Below are positions 53,535-61,179 of a stretch of 64,000 bases of DNA, piece after piece. The position numbers were made by a program, and so were the translations under genes. Position 1 is the first letter of the stretch. Every line of letters begins with the position of its first letter. Source of the stretch: VRUE01 sp963698085 (GTDB taxonomy: Bacteria; Actinomycetota; Thermoleophilia; Solirubrobacterales; 70-9); NCBI GenBank assembly GCA_963698085.1, contig OY969122.1, forward strand, positions 1,116,001 to 1,180,000. Reading direction: 5' to 3'. The notes beneath the pieces were generated by a model, which was given only the letters and a program-made list of their open reading frames with translations, did no database searches and was not told the DNA's origin.

Positions 53535-54548
53535 TCAGAGCCCTGGTGGGTGTCGAACCTGAAAACCGGCAAGGTAGGTCGCCGAAAAGGTGCTCTCTGG
53601 AATCCAGCCCGGCCCGCCGTTCGGGTTAGTGCGTGACGTGCCCCAATAGCGTCGGCTCGCCGGCGCGACGCTCGGGTCGAGCTCGATGAAGGTGTGTGCG
53701 TCTTCCCCGTAGGGCTTGATGTGGATCGTGAGATAGCGGCCTCGACCCGGCTCGCCCCAGGTGATGAGAGCCGTGGTGTCCATCGTCGGGTTGCCGAACC
53801 CGGCGACCTGGAGCAAGTGGCTGACTGCGCTCGAGCAGTCGAATGGGCCATTGGCGGGGGTTGGCGACGCGCCGTGCGAGCCGCCGTAGACGTAGGTGAG
53901 ATGGAGGGCGTCGAGGCGGTCGGCCTCGGCGACGATCTTCTCGAGCTTGGGTCCAGCCGGACCCGTCGCGCTGCAGGAAGTGGATTCCGAGACGGCGAGG
54001 ACTTCGCCGCCCTCGCCAGCGAAGCGGTCAGCTCCGGCGAGTACGTCTTCGACGTACCAGTCCGCGTGGTTGTAGGCGAAGATCGCGCTGCGCCAGTCCT
54101 CGGGCGCCCCGGACGCGCTGAGGTAGTTGGCCGCGGCGAAAATCGCGTCGGCCGGGTCATAGGGATCCTTGCGCCCGTCGTCGTTGGCATCGACGCCATA
54201 GGCCGCCCACGTTTCGGGCATGAACTGCATCCAGCCTTCGGCGCCGGCCGAGGAGACCGTGTTGGCCTCGCCGAAGCCGGTCTCGATCTCATTGATGGAG
54301 GCGAGCACGGCGGGGCCTTTGGCGCCCAGCTCGTAGCGGGAAGCAGCTGCCACGTACAGGGGCACCAGACGGCGCGGCACCTTGGAGCTGAGCCCGCCGA
54401 CGGCTTCCGAGCCACCGCAGCTTGGCGAGGCGGCCCCGAAGACGACCGTGATCGAGAGCAGGGCGACGATCAGCCCGACCAGCACGACCAGCGGCAGGGC
54501 GATGAAAAGCCATCCACCGCGAGAAGCTGATTGCGTGGTGGACGCCAT
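53535..54548 (-). CDS. conjugation-associated lytic transglycosylase with NlpC/P60-like domain
   Basis: 337 residues: membrane anchor (LFIALPLVVLVGLIVALLSITVV, about 14-36), SLT domain (IETGFGEANTVSSAGAEGWMQFMPETW, DANDDGRKDPYD, FAYNHADWYVEDVL, about 80-165) and a C-terminal NlpC/P60-like peptidase (YVYGGSHG, FDCSSAVSHLLQ with the catalytic Cys, DAHTFIELD with His). VirB1-like two-domain hydrolases of this kind open peptidoglycan for the secretion channel. The SLT part closely follows the chromosomal paralogue at 27398. It lies 4 bp behind the lipoprotein gene. Confidence 0.88.
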   Translation of the reverse strand: MASTTQSASRGGWLFIALPLVVLVGLIVALLSITVVFGAASPSCGGSEAVGGLSSKVPRRLVPLYVAAASRYELGAKGPAVLASINEIETGFGEANTVSSAGAEGWMQFMPETWAAYGVDANDDGRKDPYDPADAIFAAANYLSASGAPEDWRSAIFAYNHADWYVEDVLAGADRFAGEGGEVLAVSESTSCSATGPAGPKLEKIVAEADRLDALHLTYVYGGSHGASPTPANGPFDCSSAVSHLLQVAGFGNPTMDTTALITWGEPGRGRYLTIHIKPYGEDAHTFIELDPSVAPASRRYWGTSRTNPNGGPGWIPESTFSATYLAGFQVRHPPGL

Positions 54549-54552
54549 CGCC

Positions 54553-55035
54553 TTAACCCGGCGGCGAGGCGGCGACGACGCGCCAGCCTGAGTCGCGCTT
54601 CTTCAGGGTGAAGCCGACCGAGAAGGGCCGCGAGTGTCTGTCGCCGATCTCGACGCTGCCATGCAGCGAGGCGGTACCCCTTGGCGTGAGGGTGAGGTCG
54701 AGAACGCGCGGACGAAGATGGCGACGGGACGGCGGCACTCTCGTCGCGGCCTGGGCAAGCTGGTGGGTGAGGACTTGGGTCGCGCCGGGCAGCGCCGGTG
54801 GGTGCTGGCGGTAGGCGCCTTGTGCGTAAGCGGCAGCGAAGCGGGTGGCGAGCCGTGCTCCGGGTGCTAGGTCAGAAGTGATCGAAGCGCCCTGGCGACC
54901 CTGCAGCAAGGGAACGCCGGCGGGTCGGTGCCCTTCGCCGGCACCACCGCAGCTGGCAGTGAGAACTGCGAGCAGGACGGCGAGAGGCGTCGCGGCGATG
55001 CGGAGTGCAAATGCGATCTGGCGAGGCGGTGGCAT
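54553..55035 (-). CDS. NTF2-like conjugation lipoprotein
   Basis: 160 residues with a lipoprotein signal (LAVLLAVLTASC, lipobox LTASC ending about residue 29) and an NTF2-like domain: ATRFAAAYAQGAYRQHPP, HQLAQAATRVPPSRR, LRPRVLDLTLTPRG and the ending DSGWRVVAASPPG. The same pattern is found in the protein at 26625 and loosely in the VirB8-like one at 61176. It presumably sits on the outer membrane face as part of the transfer apparatus. Its ATG lies only 10 bases after the TGGACA box, so the transcript has almost no leader, or a later start is used. Confidence 0.7.
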   Translation of the reverse strand: MPPPRQIAFALRIAATPLAVLLAVLTASCGGAGEGHRPAGVPLLQGRQGASITSDLAPGARLATRFAAAYAQGAYRQHPPALPGATQVLTHQLAQAATRVPPSRRHLRPRVLDLTLTPRGTASLHGSVEIGDRHSRPFSVGFTLKKRDSGWRVVAASPPG

Positions 55036-55045
55036 CCGTCCTCGT

Positions 55046-55072
55046 TGTCCAGCGAAAGCGGTTTTTGCATCG
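55046..55072 (-). promoter_or_regulatory. ICE promoter motif 2, wall-hydrolase operon
   Basis: On the minus strand CGATGCAA (55072-55065), 13 bases, TGGACA (55051-55046), in front of the operon 55035 to 53311. Back to back with motif 3. Confidence 0.7.
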
Positions 55073-55086
55073 AGTTAGAGGTGACC

Positions 55087-55113
55087 CGATGCAAATTGGC
55101 TCGGCGATGGACA
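55087..55113 (+). promoter_or_regulatory. ICE promoter motif 3, sigma-factor operon
   Basis: CGATGCAA (55087-55094), 13 bases, TGGACA (55108-55113), 30 bases before ATG 55144 with AAGG as ribosome site. With motif 4 it shares the extended form GACCCGATGCAA and TGGACAG-y-GGC. Confidence 0.7.
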
Positions 55114-55143
55114 GTGGCTTCAGGAGCCGGCGAAAGGCACTAG

Positions 55144-56376
55144 ATGCACAAGCAAGGCATTAAACGCACAAACCCGGGTATTGCGACCACGAAAGACGAG
55201 CGTGAAGCGGGCGCCATGTACGGACGCAAGGTCAACGACGACTTGAGCAAACGGGAGCTCGATGCTGCGCGCCTCGGCTTCAAGCAGTTGCTGCGCTGCA
55301 AGCGCTTCTCGCCGCAATTCATCAATAGACACGGCGACGAACTGTTTGCGACGGCGACGCTCGAATACAGCCGCAAGCTGGCCGAAGGCGAGAAGATCGA
55401 AAATCCTCCTGGCTGGCTCATCGCTTGCGCCTGGCGGCGGACCAAGAGTCAGCTGGAAGCCGAAGCCCGCGCCCCTCGCGTCGTTTCGACGGAGCAAAGC
55501 GGTCCCGTGGTCGACGAGGAAAACCGGGGGCCCGAGGACATCCTGCTTGACGAGGACCGCTTTCGGAAGGTCCGCGAGGCTGTCTCGGGACTTTCCAAGA
55601 ACCAGCGTCGAATCCTTGCGTACTCCTACTTCGAGGGCTACACGGTTAGGGAGGCAGGGCGCCTACTGCGTTGGCACTCATCGAAGGCACAGCGTGCCCA
55701 TGAGGGCGCGAAGCGCCGGATACACAAACTCCTTGGCGTCTCGAGTTCCGACGATCTCCTGATCGAAGTCGGCCTCGCGGCGTGGCTGTCGATAACGCTG
55801 GGATCGGCGGGAGCGTCAGGGCGCCTCCCCGTGGTGCATGAAGTCGTGGACCGGGGCACTCAGAAAGTGGCCGAGGGCTTGGCTTCCCTGAAACAGCAGG
55901 CGACGACCGCCGTCCGGGCGGGTGTCGATGTGACGCCGTTTGCGGGCGCTCGCCCCGGCACTACTCTCGCCGTCCTCGGCAGCTGCCTTATGGCCGTCGG
56001 CGGCACGGCGAAGGTCTGCGTCGATCAAGGCGTGAACCCGCTGGGTGCCGCGCGCAACCTGATCGCTTCCACGGCGGGGACGGAGGAGCCACCCAGCGAA
56101 GCGCCTGAAGAACCGGCAGCTCCGGTCTATACCCCTGCAGCGCCGCCGCCAGTCGAAGAACCCCCCGTTGTGGAAACGCCCGAACCTGAGCCGACGGAAG
56201 CCCCGGAGCCGAAGGAGGAACCGGAACCGCCGCCGCCAGAGGAGCCCTTCGAGCCGGTCTCTGAACCGGAAGAACCCGAAATCTACGAACCACGCGAACC
56301 CGCGCCGGTCGAAAACGAAGCTGGTCCCGCAGCCGTCGCAGCGTCCGCCCCACCGGAGTTTGGAGGTCCAGGATGA
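55144..56376 (+). CDS. sigma-70 family factor fused to a membrane segment and Pro/Glu-rich tail
   Basis: 410 residues. Residues about 57-108 resemble ECF region 2 (ENPPGWLIACAWRRTKSQLE). Residues about 135-197 form region 4 with a typical HTH (VSGLSKNQRRILAYSYFEGYTVREAGRLL, then AHEGAKRRIHKLLG). Hydrophobic stretches follow at 207-220 and about 272-287 (TTLAVLGSCLMAVGG), then a disordered tail of Pro/Glu repeats (about 311-396). The layout suggests a membrane-tethered sigma factor with its tail outside. It overlaps the Ig-like secreted protein by 4 bp and likely drives the element's shared motif, including its own promoter. No separate anti-sigma gene is seen. Confidence 0.8.
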   Translation: MHKQGIKRTNPGIATTKDEREAGAMYGRKVNDDLSKRELDAARLGFKQLLRCKRFSPQFINRHGDELFATATLEYSRKLAEGEKIENPPGWLIACAWRRTKSQLEAEARAPRVVSTEQSGPVVDEENRGPEDILLDEDRFRKVREAVSGLSKNQRRILAYSYFEGYTVREAGRLLRWHSSKAQRAHEGAKRRIHKLLGVSSSDDLLIEVGLAAWLSITLGSAGASGRLPVVHEVVDRGTQKVAEGLASLKQQATTAVRAGVDVTPFAGARPGTTLAVLGSCLMAVGGTAKVCVDQGVNPLGAARNLIASTAGTEEPPSEAPEEPAAPVYTPAAPPPVEEPPVVETPEPEPTEAPEPKEEPEPPPPEEPFEPVSEPEEPEIYEPREPAPVENEAGPAAVAASAPPEFGGPG

Positions 56377-58625
56377 GTGAAGCTCAGCTAGCGGATGGCC
56401 GATCCGCCCGAGCCGTTTTGATCGCAGTCTTCCTCGCCGCCGTGGCGCTCGGACTTGCCGCGCCGGGGTCGGCGAGTGCCGGCGAATACACGATCCATGT
56501 CTGTCAGGCCGACGAGGCTGGGTATGTCAGCTCTGCCTTCGAGAATTTCGCCACGCGAGGAATGAAGTGGAGGCGCGCCTGCGATCCCCGCGGCCCTGGA
56601 CTGCGCGGACTCGTCAGCGCGAATGTGGCTGGCACGGGTCGGGTTGCGCGCGGGGCTCAATCCGGGTTCGTTCTCAATGCTCCACCTGGGACGACGTTCT
56701 CGCGCCTGCGGTGGTCGGGACAGGCTCGGCGTCGCGACTGCCGCTATGCCCTGCAGCTCTACGCCAAGCGCGCTGATGCGTCGGCCGTCCCGATCAAGAA
56801 CGTCCGCGCCAACCGTGGCTGCCCACGTCCGGATGTGGCTCAGGCGTCAAGCTGGCCACACCCGCGCGCCTTTGACCTCGGGGGCGCGACCCAGATCATC
56901 CAGCGCGTCGTCTGTGCTGGCGCCCCGTCGGGCGAGTTCTGCTCGGCGCGAGGCCAGAACTTCATCCGCACCTTTTCGGCCGAGGCGACTGTGGTCGACG
57001 GAACCGCACCCACGGTCGGGGTCGTTCAGGACTCGCCACTCACCCGCGGAGAATGGGTACGCGGCAGGCACAGCTTCACCTACGACGCCTCCGATAACGT
57101 CGGCATCAAGTACGCATTCGCACTCGTCAATGGCGGAGTTCGCGGAAACCATCCGTTGACCTGCATCTACTCCCAGCGCGTCCCATGCCCGAGCGGGCCG
57201 GGCTCAATCGAGGTCATCACCACGGACGGCTCGGAAGGCTCGCAGCCGTTGACGGTGGTGGCCGAAGATGCAGCGGGCAACCGCGCCGAGTCCGGCTCGG
57301 TCACTGTGCGGATCGACAACACCGCTCCGGGTGCGGTGCCGGTAGCTATCGGCGGCGGTGATGTGTGGCGGAACAACAACGACTTCGATCTCGCCTGGAC
57401 CAATCCACAGGAAGCTGACCGGGCTCCAATCACCGCCGCCCACTACCGGCTCTGCCGTGCCGGTAGCGAGGAGTGCGTGAGCGGCGACCGCGCGGGCGAA
57501 AGCATCGCGGCGATCGACAACCTGGCGGTCCCGTCTCCTGGCGAGTGGGTGCTGCGACTCTGGCGGGAGGACGCGGCGAAGAATCAGCAGGCGGACAATG
57601 CCTCCGAGCCGGTCAGGCTGCGGTTCGATCCCGAGGCGCCCGCGCTCGGCTTTGAGGCCCAAGCCGTCGAGGACCCGACGCGGGTCTCCGTCCTCGTCAC
57701 CGACCGGATTTCCGGTCTTGGCGGCGGCAGCATCGAGATCAGCCGCGCTGGGTCCGGCACCTGGCAGGTGCTGCCGACCGGTCAAGAGGGCGACCGCCTC
57801 GTCACCCGCGTAGACGACGCGGCCCTGCCACCCGGCGACTACGAACTGCGGGCCACCGCTCACGACCAGGCAAACAACCTGGCGGGCACCGATCGTCGCC
57901 TCGACGGGCAGCCAATGCGGCTGACGCTGCCGCTGCGGATCTCGACCGCGATGAGAGCGGGCGTCGTGGAGAAGCGCACCATGACCCGCAAGGACAAGAA
58001 AGGCAAGGTTCACCGAACCGTCCTCGAGCCACGCGCCAAGGTCTCCTTCGGAAGCAAAGTGCGCCTCGCCGGCCGGCTCGTCAACCGCGCGGGCCACGCG
58101 ATTTCCGATGCGGAGGTGCTCGTCTATTCGCGCCCGCCGGAAGGCACCGAGCAGCTCGTCGGAACCGTTACGACCGGGGCTCGTGGAGGCTTCGCCTACG
58201 ACGTCGAGGCACGCGCCTCGCACGCCTTCCGCTTCGTCTACTCGGGCACGGCGACGATCCTGCCGGTCGAGGCCTCGGCGACCTTGCTGGTCAGAGCGGC
58301 CTCCACGATCCTCTTCAAGCCGAAGCACGTTCTTAACGGTGACACCGTGACCTTCAGCGGCCGGGTCAAGGGCCGTCCTCTGCCCGAGGCCGGGAAGCTG
58401 GTCGAGCTGCAGTGGCGCACTGCCGAGACTTGGCAGACGTTCCGCACGACCCGCAGCGGACCCGATGGCGCCTGGGCTATCCCCTACACCTTCGAGCGCA
58501 CCTGCGGCCTGGATCGCTTCCATTTCCGAGCGCACCTGCCCGGTGAAGCCTCCTATCCGCTGGAGCCTGGCAACAGCCCCAGCCTTGCAGTCCGAGTGAG
58601 AGGACGGCCATGCTCTGCGGGATAG
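56373..58625 (+). CDS. large secreted protein with Ig-like repeats
   Basis: 750 residues: signal peptide (AVLIAVFLAAVALGLAAPGSASAG, about 14-37), an N-terminal Cys-containing domain (YTIHVCQADEAGYVSSAFENF), then several Ig/fibronectin-like modules (VDGTAPTVGVVQDSP, IDNTAPGAVPVAIGG, FDPEAPALGFEAQAV). The last two modules look carboxypeptidase-regulatory-like (VSFGSKVRLAGRLVNRAGHAISDAEVLVYSRP and DTVTFSGRVKGRPLPEAGKLVELQW). No LPxTG or C-terminal anchor. An adhesin or mating-surface protein is likely; translation is coupled to the sigma factor. Confidence 0.82.
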   Translation: MSEAQLADGRSARAVLIAVFLAAVALGLAAPGSASAGEYTIHVCQADEAGYVSSAFENFATRGMKWRRACDPRGPGLRGLVSANVAGTGRVARGAQSGFVLNAPPGTTFSRLRWSGQARRRDCRYALQLYAKRADASAVPIKNVRANRGCPRPDVAQASSWPHPRAFDLGGATQIIQRVVCAGAPSGEFCSARGQNFIRTFSAEATVVDGTAPTVGVVQDSPLTRGEWVRGRHSFTYDASDNVGIKYAFALVNGGVRGNHPLTCIYSQRVPCPSGPGSIEVITTDGSEGSQPLTVVAEDAAGNRAESGSVTVRIDNTAPGAVPVAIGGGDVWRNNNDFDLAWTNPQEADRAPITAAHYRLCRAGSEECVSGDRAGESIAAIDNLAVPSPGEWVLRLWREDAAKNQQADNASEPVRLRFDPEAPALGFEAQAVEDPTRVSVLVTDRISGLGGGSIEISRAGSGTWQVLPTGQEGDRLVTRVDDAALPPGDYELRATAHDQANNLAGTDRRLDGQPMRLTLPLRISTAMRAGVVEKRTMTRKDKKGKVHRTVLEPRAKVSFGSKVRLAGRLVNRAGHAISDAEVLVYSRPPEGTEQLVGTVTTGARGGFAYDVEARASHAFRFVYSGTATILPVEASATLLVRAASTILFKPKHVLNGDTVTFSGRVKGRPLPEAGKLVELQWRTAETWQTFRTTRSGPDGAWAIPYTFERTCGLDRFHFRAHLPGEASYPLEPGNSPSLAVRVRGRPCSAG

Positions 58626-58656
58626 GCCAATCACCACGAGCCGAGGAGAGATCCGA

Positions 58657-59259
58657 ATGCTGAGACTGCCGCGACCCCGACTGACCTACGCCAACGTCGT
58701 CGCCACCCTGGCCCTGTTCCTTGCCCTTGGGAGTGGCGGTGCCTACGCCGTCTCCAAGATCGACGGCTCAGACATCAGGAAGCGCAGCCTTACTAGCAAG
58801 CAGTTCAAGTCAAACTCGATCGGGCGCAGGGTCGTCAACGAGTCGAGTCTGCGGGCGGTCGCGCGCGCTCGTAACGCCGACCGTTTGGGCGGCCATCCCG
58901 CCGCCCGCTTCCTAGTCGGCTGTCCGCAGGGGACGGAGCGAGTCTCCGGCACCTGCATCGAGATCCAGGCACACCCGCCAGCCTCCTACCGCAGCGCCGC
59001 GTTCGACTGCTCGCTGATTGACAGCCAGGAGCGCGTCGGTCGGCGACTGCCGACGCACGCGGAGCTCATGACGGCACTTGCCAAGCCTGAGATTCAGCTT
59101 GCGCCGGGGGGCGAGCTGACCGGCGAGGTCTACCCGTCGACCACGGCGGGGAAGGTCGACGTCCTCTTTGTCTCCGAAGAAAACGGCAGTGTCGGAATCG
59201 TTCCCGATGACGGCAGCGGGGCCAGGAGCTACCGCTGTGTAGCCGATCCCATGAACTGA
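58657..59259 (+). CDS. secreted protein with Thermoleophilia-type N-terminus and lectin-like C-terminal domain
   Basis: 200 residues. N-terminus YANVVATLALFLALGSGGAYAVSKIDGSDI (signal or anchor, about 11-30), followed by short repeats of the RKRSLTSKQFKSNSIG kind and NADRLGGH, common in surface proteins of this class. The C-terminal domain (about 88-198) has four cysteines and AAFDCSLIDSQERVGRRLPTHAELMTAL, similar to C-type-lectin or FGE-like folds. It follows the Ig protein by 31 bp with GAGGAGAG as ribosome site and belongs to the same operon. Confidence 0.72.
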   Translation: MLRLPRPRLTYANVVATLALFLALGSGGAYAVSKIDGSDIRKRSLTSKQFKSNSIGRRVVNESSLRAVARARNADRLGGHPAARFLVGCPQGTERVSGTCIEIQAHPPASYRSAAFDCSLIDSQERVGRRLPTHAELMTALAKPEIQLAPGGELTGEVYPSTTAGKVDVLFVSEENGSVGIVPDDGSGARSYRCVADPMN

Positions 59260-59289
59260 AAAGCAACCTCGAAAGCGAGGAGAAACCCG

Positions 59290-60117
59290 ATGCCCAATCC
59301 GACCAAGTGCCTGACGTCCATATCCCCGGACTTGCGATCTGGTGCTTCTCCGGGTCGCCGCCTGCTCGCGGTGGTGCTCTCCCTGATGCTCGCTCTTGGC
59401 AGCATCTCCCCCGGCATCGCCTTCGCGGGCGAGGTCGACAGCGAAGGCGAAGGGACGGCGCCAACCGTCGAAGTGCCCGTGGCGCCCGACTTCGATCCCG
59501 GCGGCGAAGAAACCGGCCTGGGCGAAGTGCCGGCAGCGGGTGGCGATGAAGAAACCGGCGCGGTCGAAGTCGAACCGGAAGTTGAATCCGAACTTCCCGT
59601 ACCGGCCGAAGTGACCAGCACCGCCACGACCGGGATCGAAGCGGAACCCCAGCCAGCACCGGCTGAACCCGAGGTTGCTTCTGCGCCTGAAACGGAACCC
59701 GTGCAGCAGGCGTCCCAGGAACCAGGGCCGTCGGCAGCTGAACCCGTCGCAAATCAGTCTCTCGAAGGCCCGTCGGCACGGTCGGTTGAGCGCCACGCAA
59801 CGCAGACTCCGGCGGCTCCGGTCAGAGGATCGGCACCGCCTGCAACCCCGCCCGCGGAGGAAGCGCCCCGGCCTTCTCCGTCGTCGCTCGGCACTCCGCC
59901 TCCGAAGGATCACCGTCTGGACCTTGCGGGCAAGCGGGTCTACGTCGTCCAGCCGGGGGACTGCCTCTGGCACATTGCCGCCGCACTGCTCCCCGCGGGC
60001 GCTGACGAACTAGAGATCGAAGATGAGGTGGCTCGTCTCTGGCGGCTGAACGAGGATCGCATTGGCACCGGCGACCCGAGCCTGATCTACGCCGGTACCG
60101 AACTCCTGCTTCGCTGA
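59290..60117 (+). CDS. secreted LysM protein with Pro/Glu-rich linker
   Basis: 275 residues: signal peptide (LLAVVLSLMLALGSISPGIAFAG, about 25-47), an acidic Pro/Glu/Ala-rich region (about 48-205) of the same character as the sigma factor's tail, and one C-terminal LysM domain (VYVVQPGDCLWHIAAALLP, LWRLNEDRIGTGDPSLIYAGTELLLR, about 217-275). LysM binds peptidoglycan, so this protein should span or decorate the wall. Ribosome site GCGAGGAGAAA precedes the ATG. Followed by a GC-rich hairpin. Confidence 0.85.
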   Translation: MPNPTKCLTSISPDLRSGASPGRRLLAVVLSLMLALGSISPGIAFAGEVDSEGEGTAPTVEVPVAPDFDPGGEETGLGEVPAAGGDEETGAVEVEPEVESELPVPAEVTSTATTGIEAEPQPAPAEPEVASAPETEPVQQASQEPGPSAAEPVANQSLEGPSARSVERHATQTPAAPVRGSAPPATPPAEEAPRPSPSSLGTPPPKDHRLDLAGKRVYVVQPGDCLWHIAAALLPAGADELEIEDEVARLWRLNEDRIGTGDPSLIYAGTELLLR

Positions 60118-60139
60118 CGGAGCGGGCACTGCAATCGAA

Positions 60140-60161
60140 CCCCCCGCCTCGAGGCGGGGGG
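60140..60161 (+). terminator. GC-rich hairpin after the LysM gene
   Basis: CCCCCCGCC (60140-60148) pairs perfectly with GGCGGGGGG (60153-60161) around TCGA. No U-run follows, so termination may be partial; the nuclease gene starts 18 bp later. Confidence 0.6.
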
Positions 60162-60178
60162 GTGCGGGGGTCCTGAAG

Positions 60179-60712
60179 ATGCGACGACCGATTACGTTCC
60201 TCCTCGTGCTGATCGCCTTCGCCGCCGTGGTCGCGGGGGGACGCGGCACTCAGCTGCCTGAGTCCAGCTCTGCCGAGCAGACCCGCAGCGCGACGATCGC
60301 CTACGCGGTCGACGGCGACACCCTCCGGGTCTCGATCGGCGCCAACCTCGTCTACGTCCGCCTGGTCGGCATCGACAGCCCGGAGCTCGGCGAGCCAGAA
60401 GCAGCCGAGTGTGGATCACAGGCCGCCGCAGCTTCGATGCGGAGTCTTGCGCCCAACGCTGCCCAGGTCCGCCTTCGGCTCGACTCCGTAGCCGGCCACC
60501 ATGACCAATATGGCCGCCTGCTGGCCCACGGATTCGTCTCCGGCCGCCAGCTGGAAATCGCTCAACTCCGTCGCGGCTGGGCGACGGTCTACAGGTTCAA
60601 CGGCCAGCGGTTCGACGGCCTGGCGCGGTTCGAACGCGCGGAATCTGCAGCGCGGGCCCGCCACGCTGGCGTCTGGGGCGCCTGTGGTGGCGATTTTCAT
60701 TCCACCCCTTAA
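60179..60712 (+). CDS. secreted thermonuclease-family nuclease
   Basis: Staphylococcal nuclease homologue of 177 residues with a signal segment (FLLVLIAFAAVVAGG, about 7-21). Active-site features: VDGDTLRVSIGANLVYVRLVGIDSPE (Asp of DGDT and Arg of VRLVGID, about 44-69), the DQYGRLLAH stretch with the second Arg (about 109-117) and the usual end HAGVWGAC. A calcium-dependent DNA/RNA nuclease acting outside the cell is expected. In a conjugative element it could clear extracellular DNA or, less likely, process transfer intermediates. Confidence 0.88.
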   Translation: MRRPITFLLVLIAFAAVVAGGRGTQLPESSSAEQTRSATIAYAVDGDTLRVSIGANLVYVRLVGIDSPELGEPEAAECGSQAAAASMRSLAPNAAQVRLRLDSVAGHHDQYGRLLAHGFVSGRQLEIAQLRRGWATVYRFNGQRFDGLARFERAESAARARHAGVWGACGGDFHSTP

Positions 60713-60741
60713 CGCTCTGATTCCTTAGCGACACGCTCGTT

Positions 60742-60758
60742 GGAGCGGAGTCCGCTCC
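60742..60758 (+). terminator. small hairpin upstream of the T4SS promoter
   Basis: GGAGCGG (60742-60748) pairs with CCGCTCC (60752-60758), loop AGT. It separates the nuclease gene from promoter motif 4. Confidence 0.4.
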
Positions 60759-60787
60759 CTGGGGCAACAAAAATCTTCGGCCGGACC

Positions 60788-60814
60788 CGATGCAACCGGG
60801 CGGCTGACTGGACA
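60788..60814 (+). promoter_or_regulatory. ICE promoter motif 4, type IV secretion operon
   Basis: CGATGCAA (60788-60795), 13 bases, TGGACA (60809-60814), 38 bases before GTG 60853, whose ribosome site is AAAAGGAGA. Confidence 0.7.
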
Positions 60815-60852
60815 GCGGCGGTGAAGACCCACTCCGAGAAAAGGAGACTGCC

Positions 60853-61179
60853 GTGGCCCTCGCTGCGTTTGTCAAGTTTCAGATCGCTGTTGAATCAGCG
60901 GCCGTCAAAGTCAAACCGAACCCGGACGGCCTGCCGGGGACGGCGGCACTCGAAAAACTCGTCAACGGCCTCGCCGCGATCGCGCTGCTGGCCTGCGCGG
61001 CAGGGCTCGTCATCGGCGGCGCGCAGTGGGCACTCGGGTCGCGCTCGAACAATTACAGCCACACCTCTGATGGCAAGAGCAAGGTGCTGTACAGCCTCCT
61101 CGGCGCCTTCGTTATCGGCGCCGGCGCCGCCCTAGTCAACTTCTTCTACAACTCGGGCTCGGCGGTGAGTGCGAAATGA
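60853..61179 (+). CDS. pilin-like small membrane protein (VirB2/TrbC-like, DUF6112-type)
   Basis: 108 residues with two hydrophobic helices, LVNGLAAIALLACAAGLVIGGAQWALG (about 36-62) and VLYSLLGAFVIGAGAALVNFFY (about 80-101), separated by a short polar loop. This matches the small two-helix membrane protein at the head of actinobacterial conjugation operons, comparable to VirB2/TrbC pilins. The N-terminus lacks a clear cleavable signal. It overlaps the next gene by 4 bp (ATGA). Confidence 0.75.
   Translation: MALAAFVKFQIAVESAAVKVKPNPDGLPGTAALEKLVNGLAAIALLACAAGLVIGGAQWALGSRSNNYSHTSDGKSKVLYSLLGAFVIGAGAALVNFFYNSGSAVSAK

Noticed and set aside
60118..60178. Origin of transfer at the GC-rich hairpin
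   Set aside because: A single CCCCCCGCC/GGCGGGGGG stem without nearby relaxase, nic-like sequence or direct repeats is better explained as a weak terminator.
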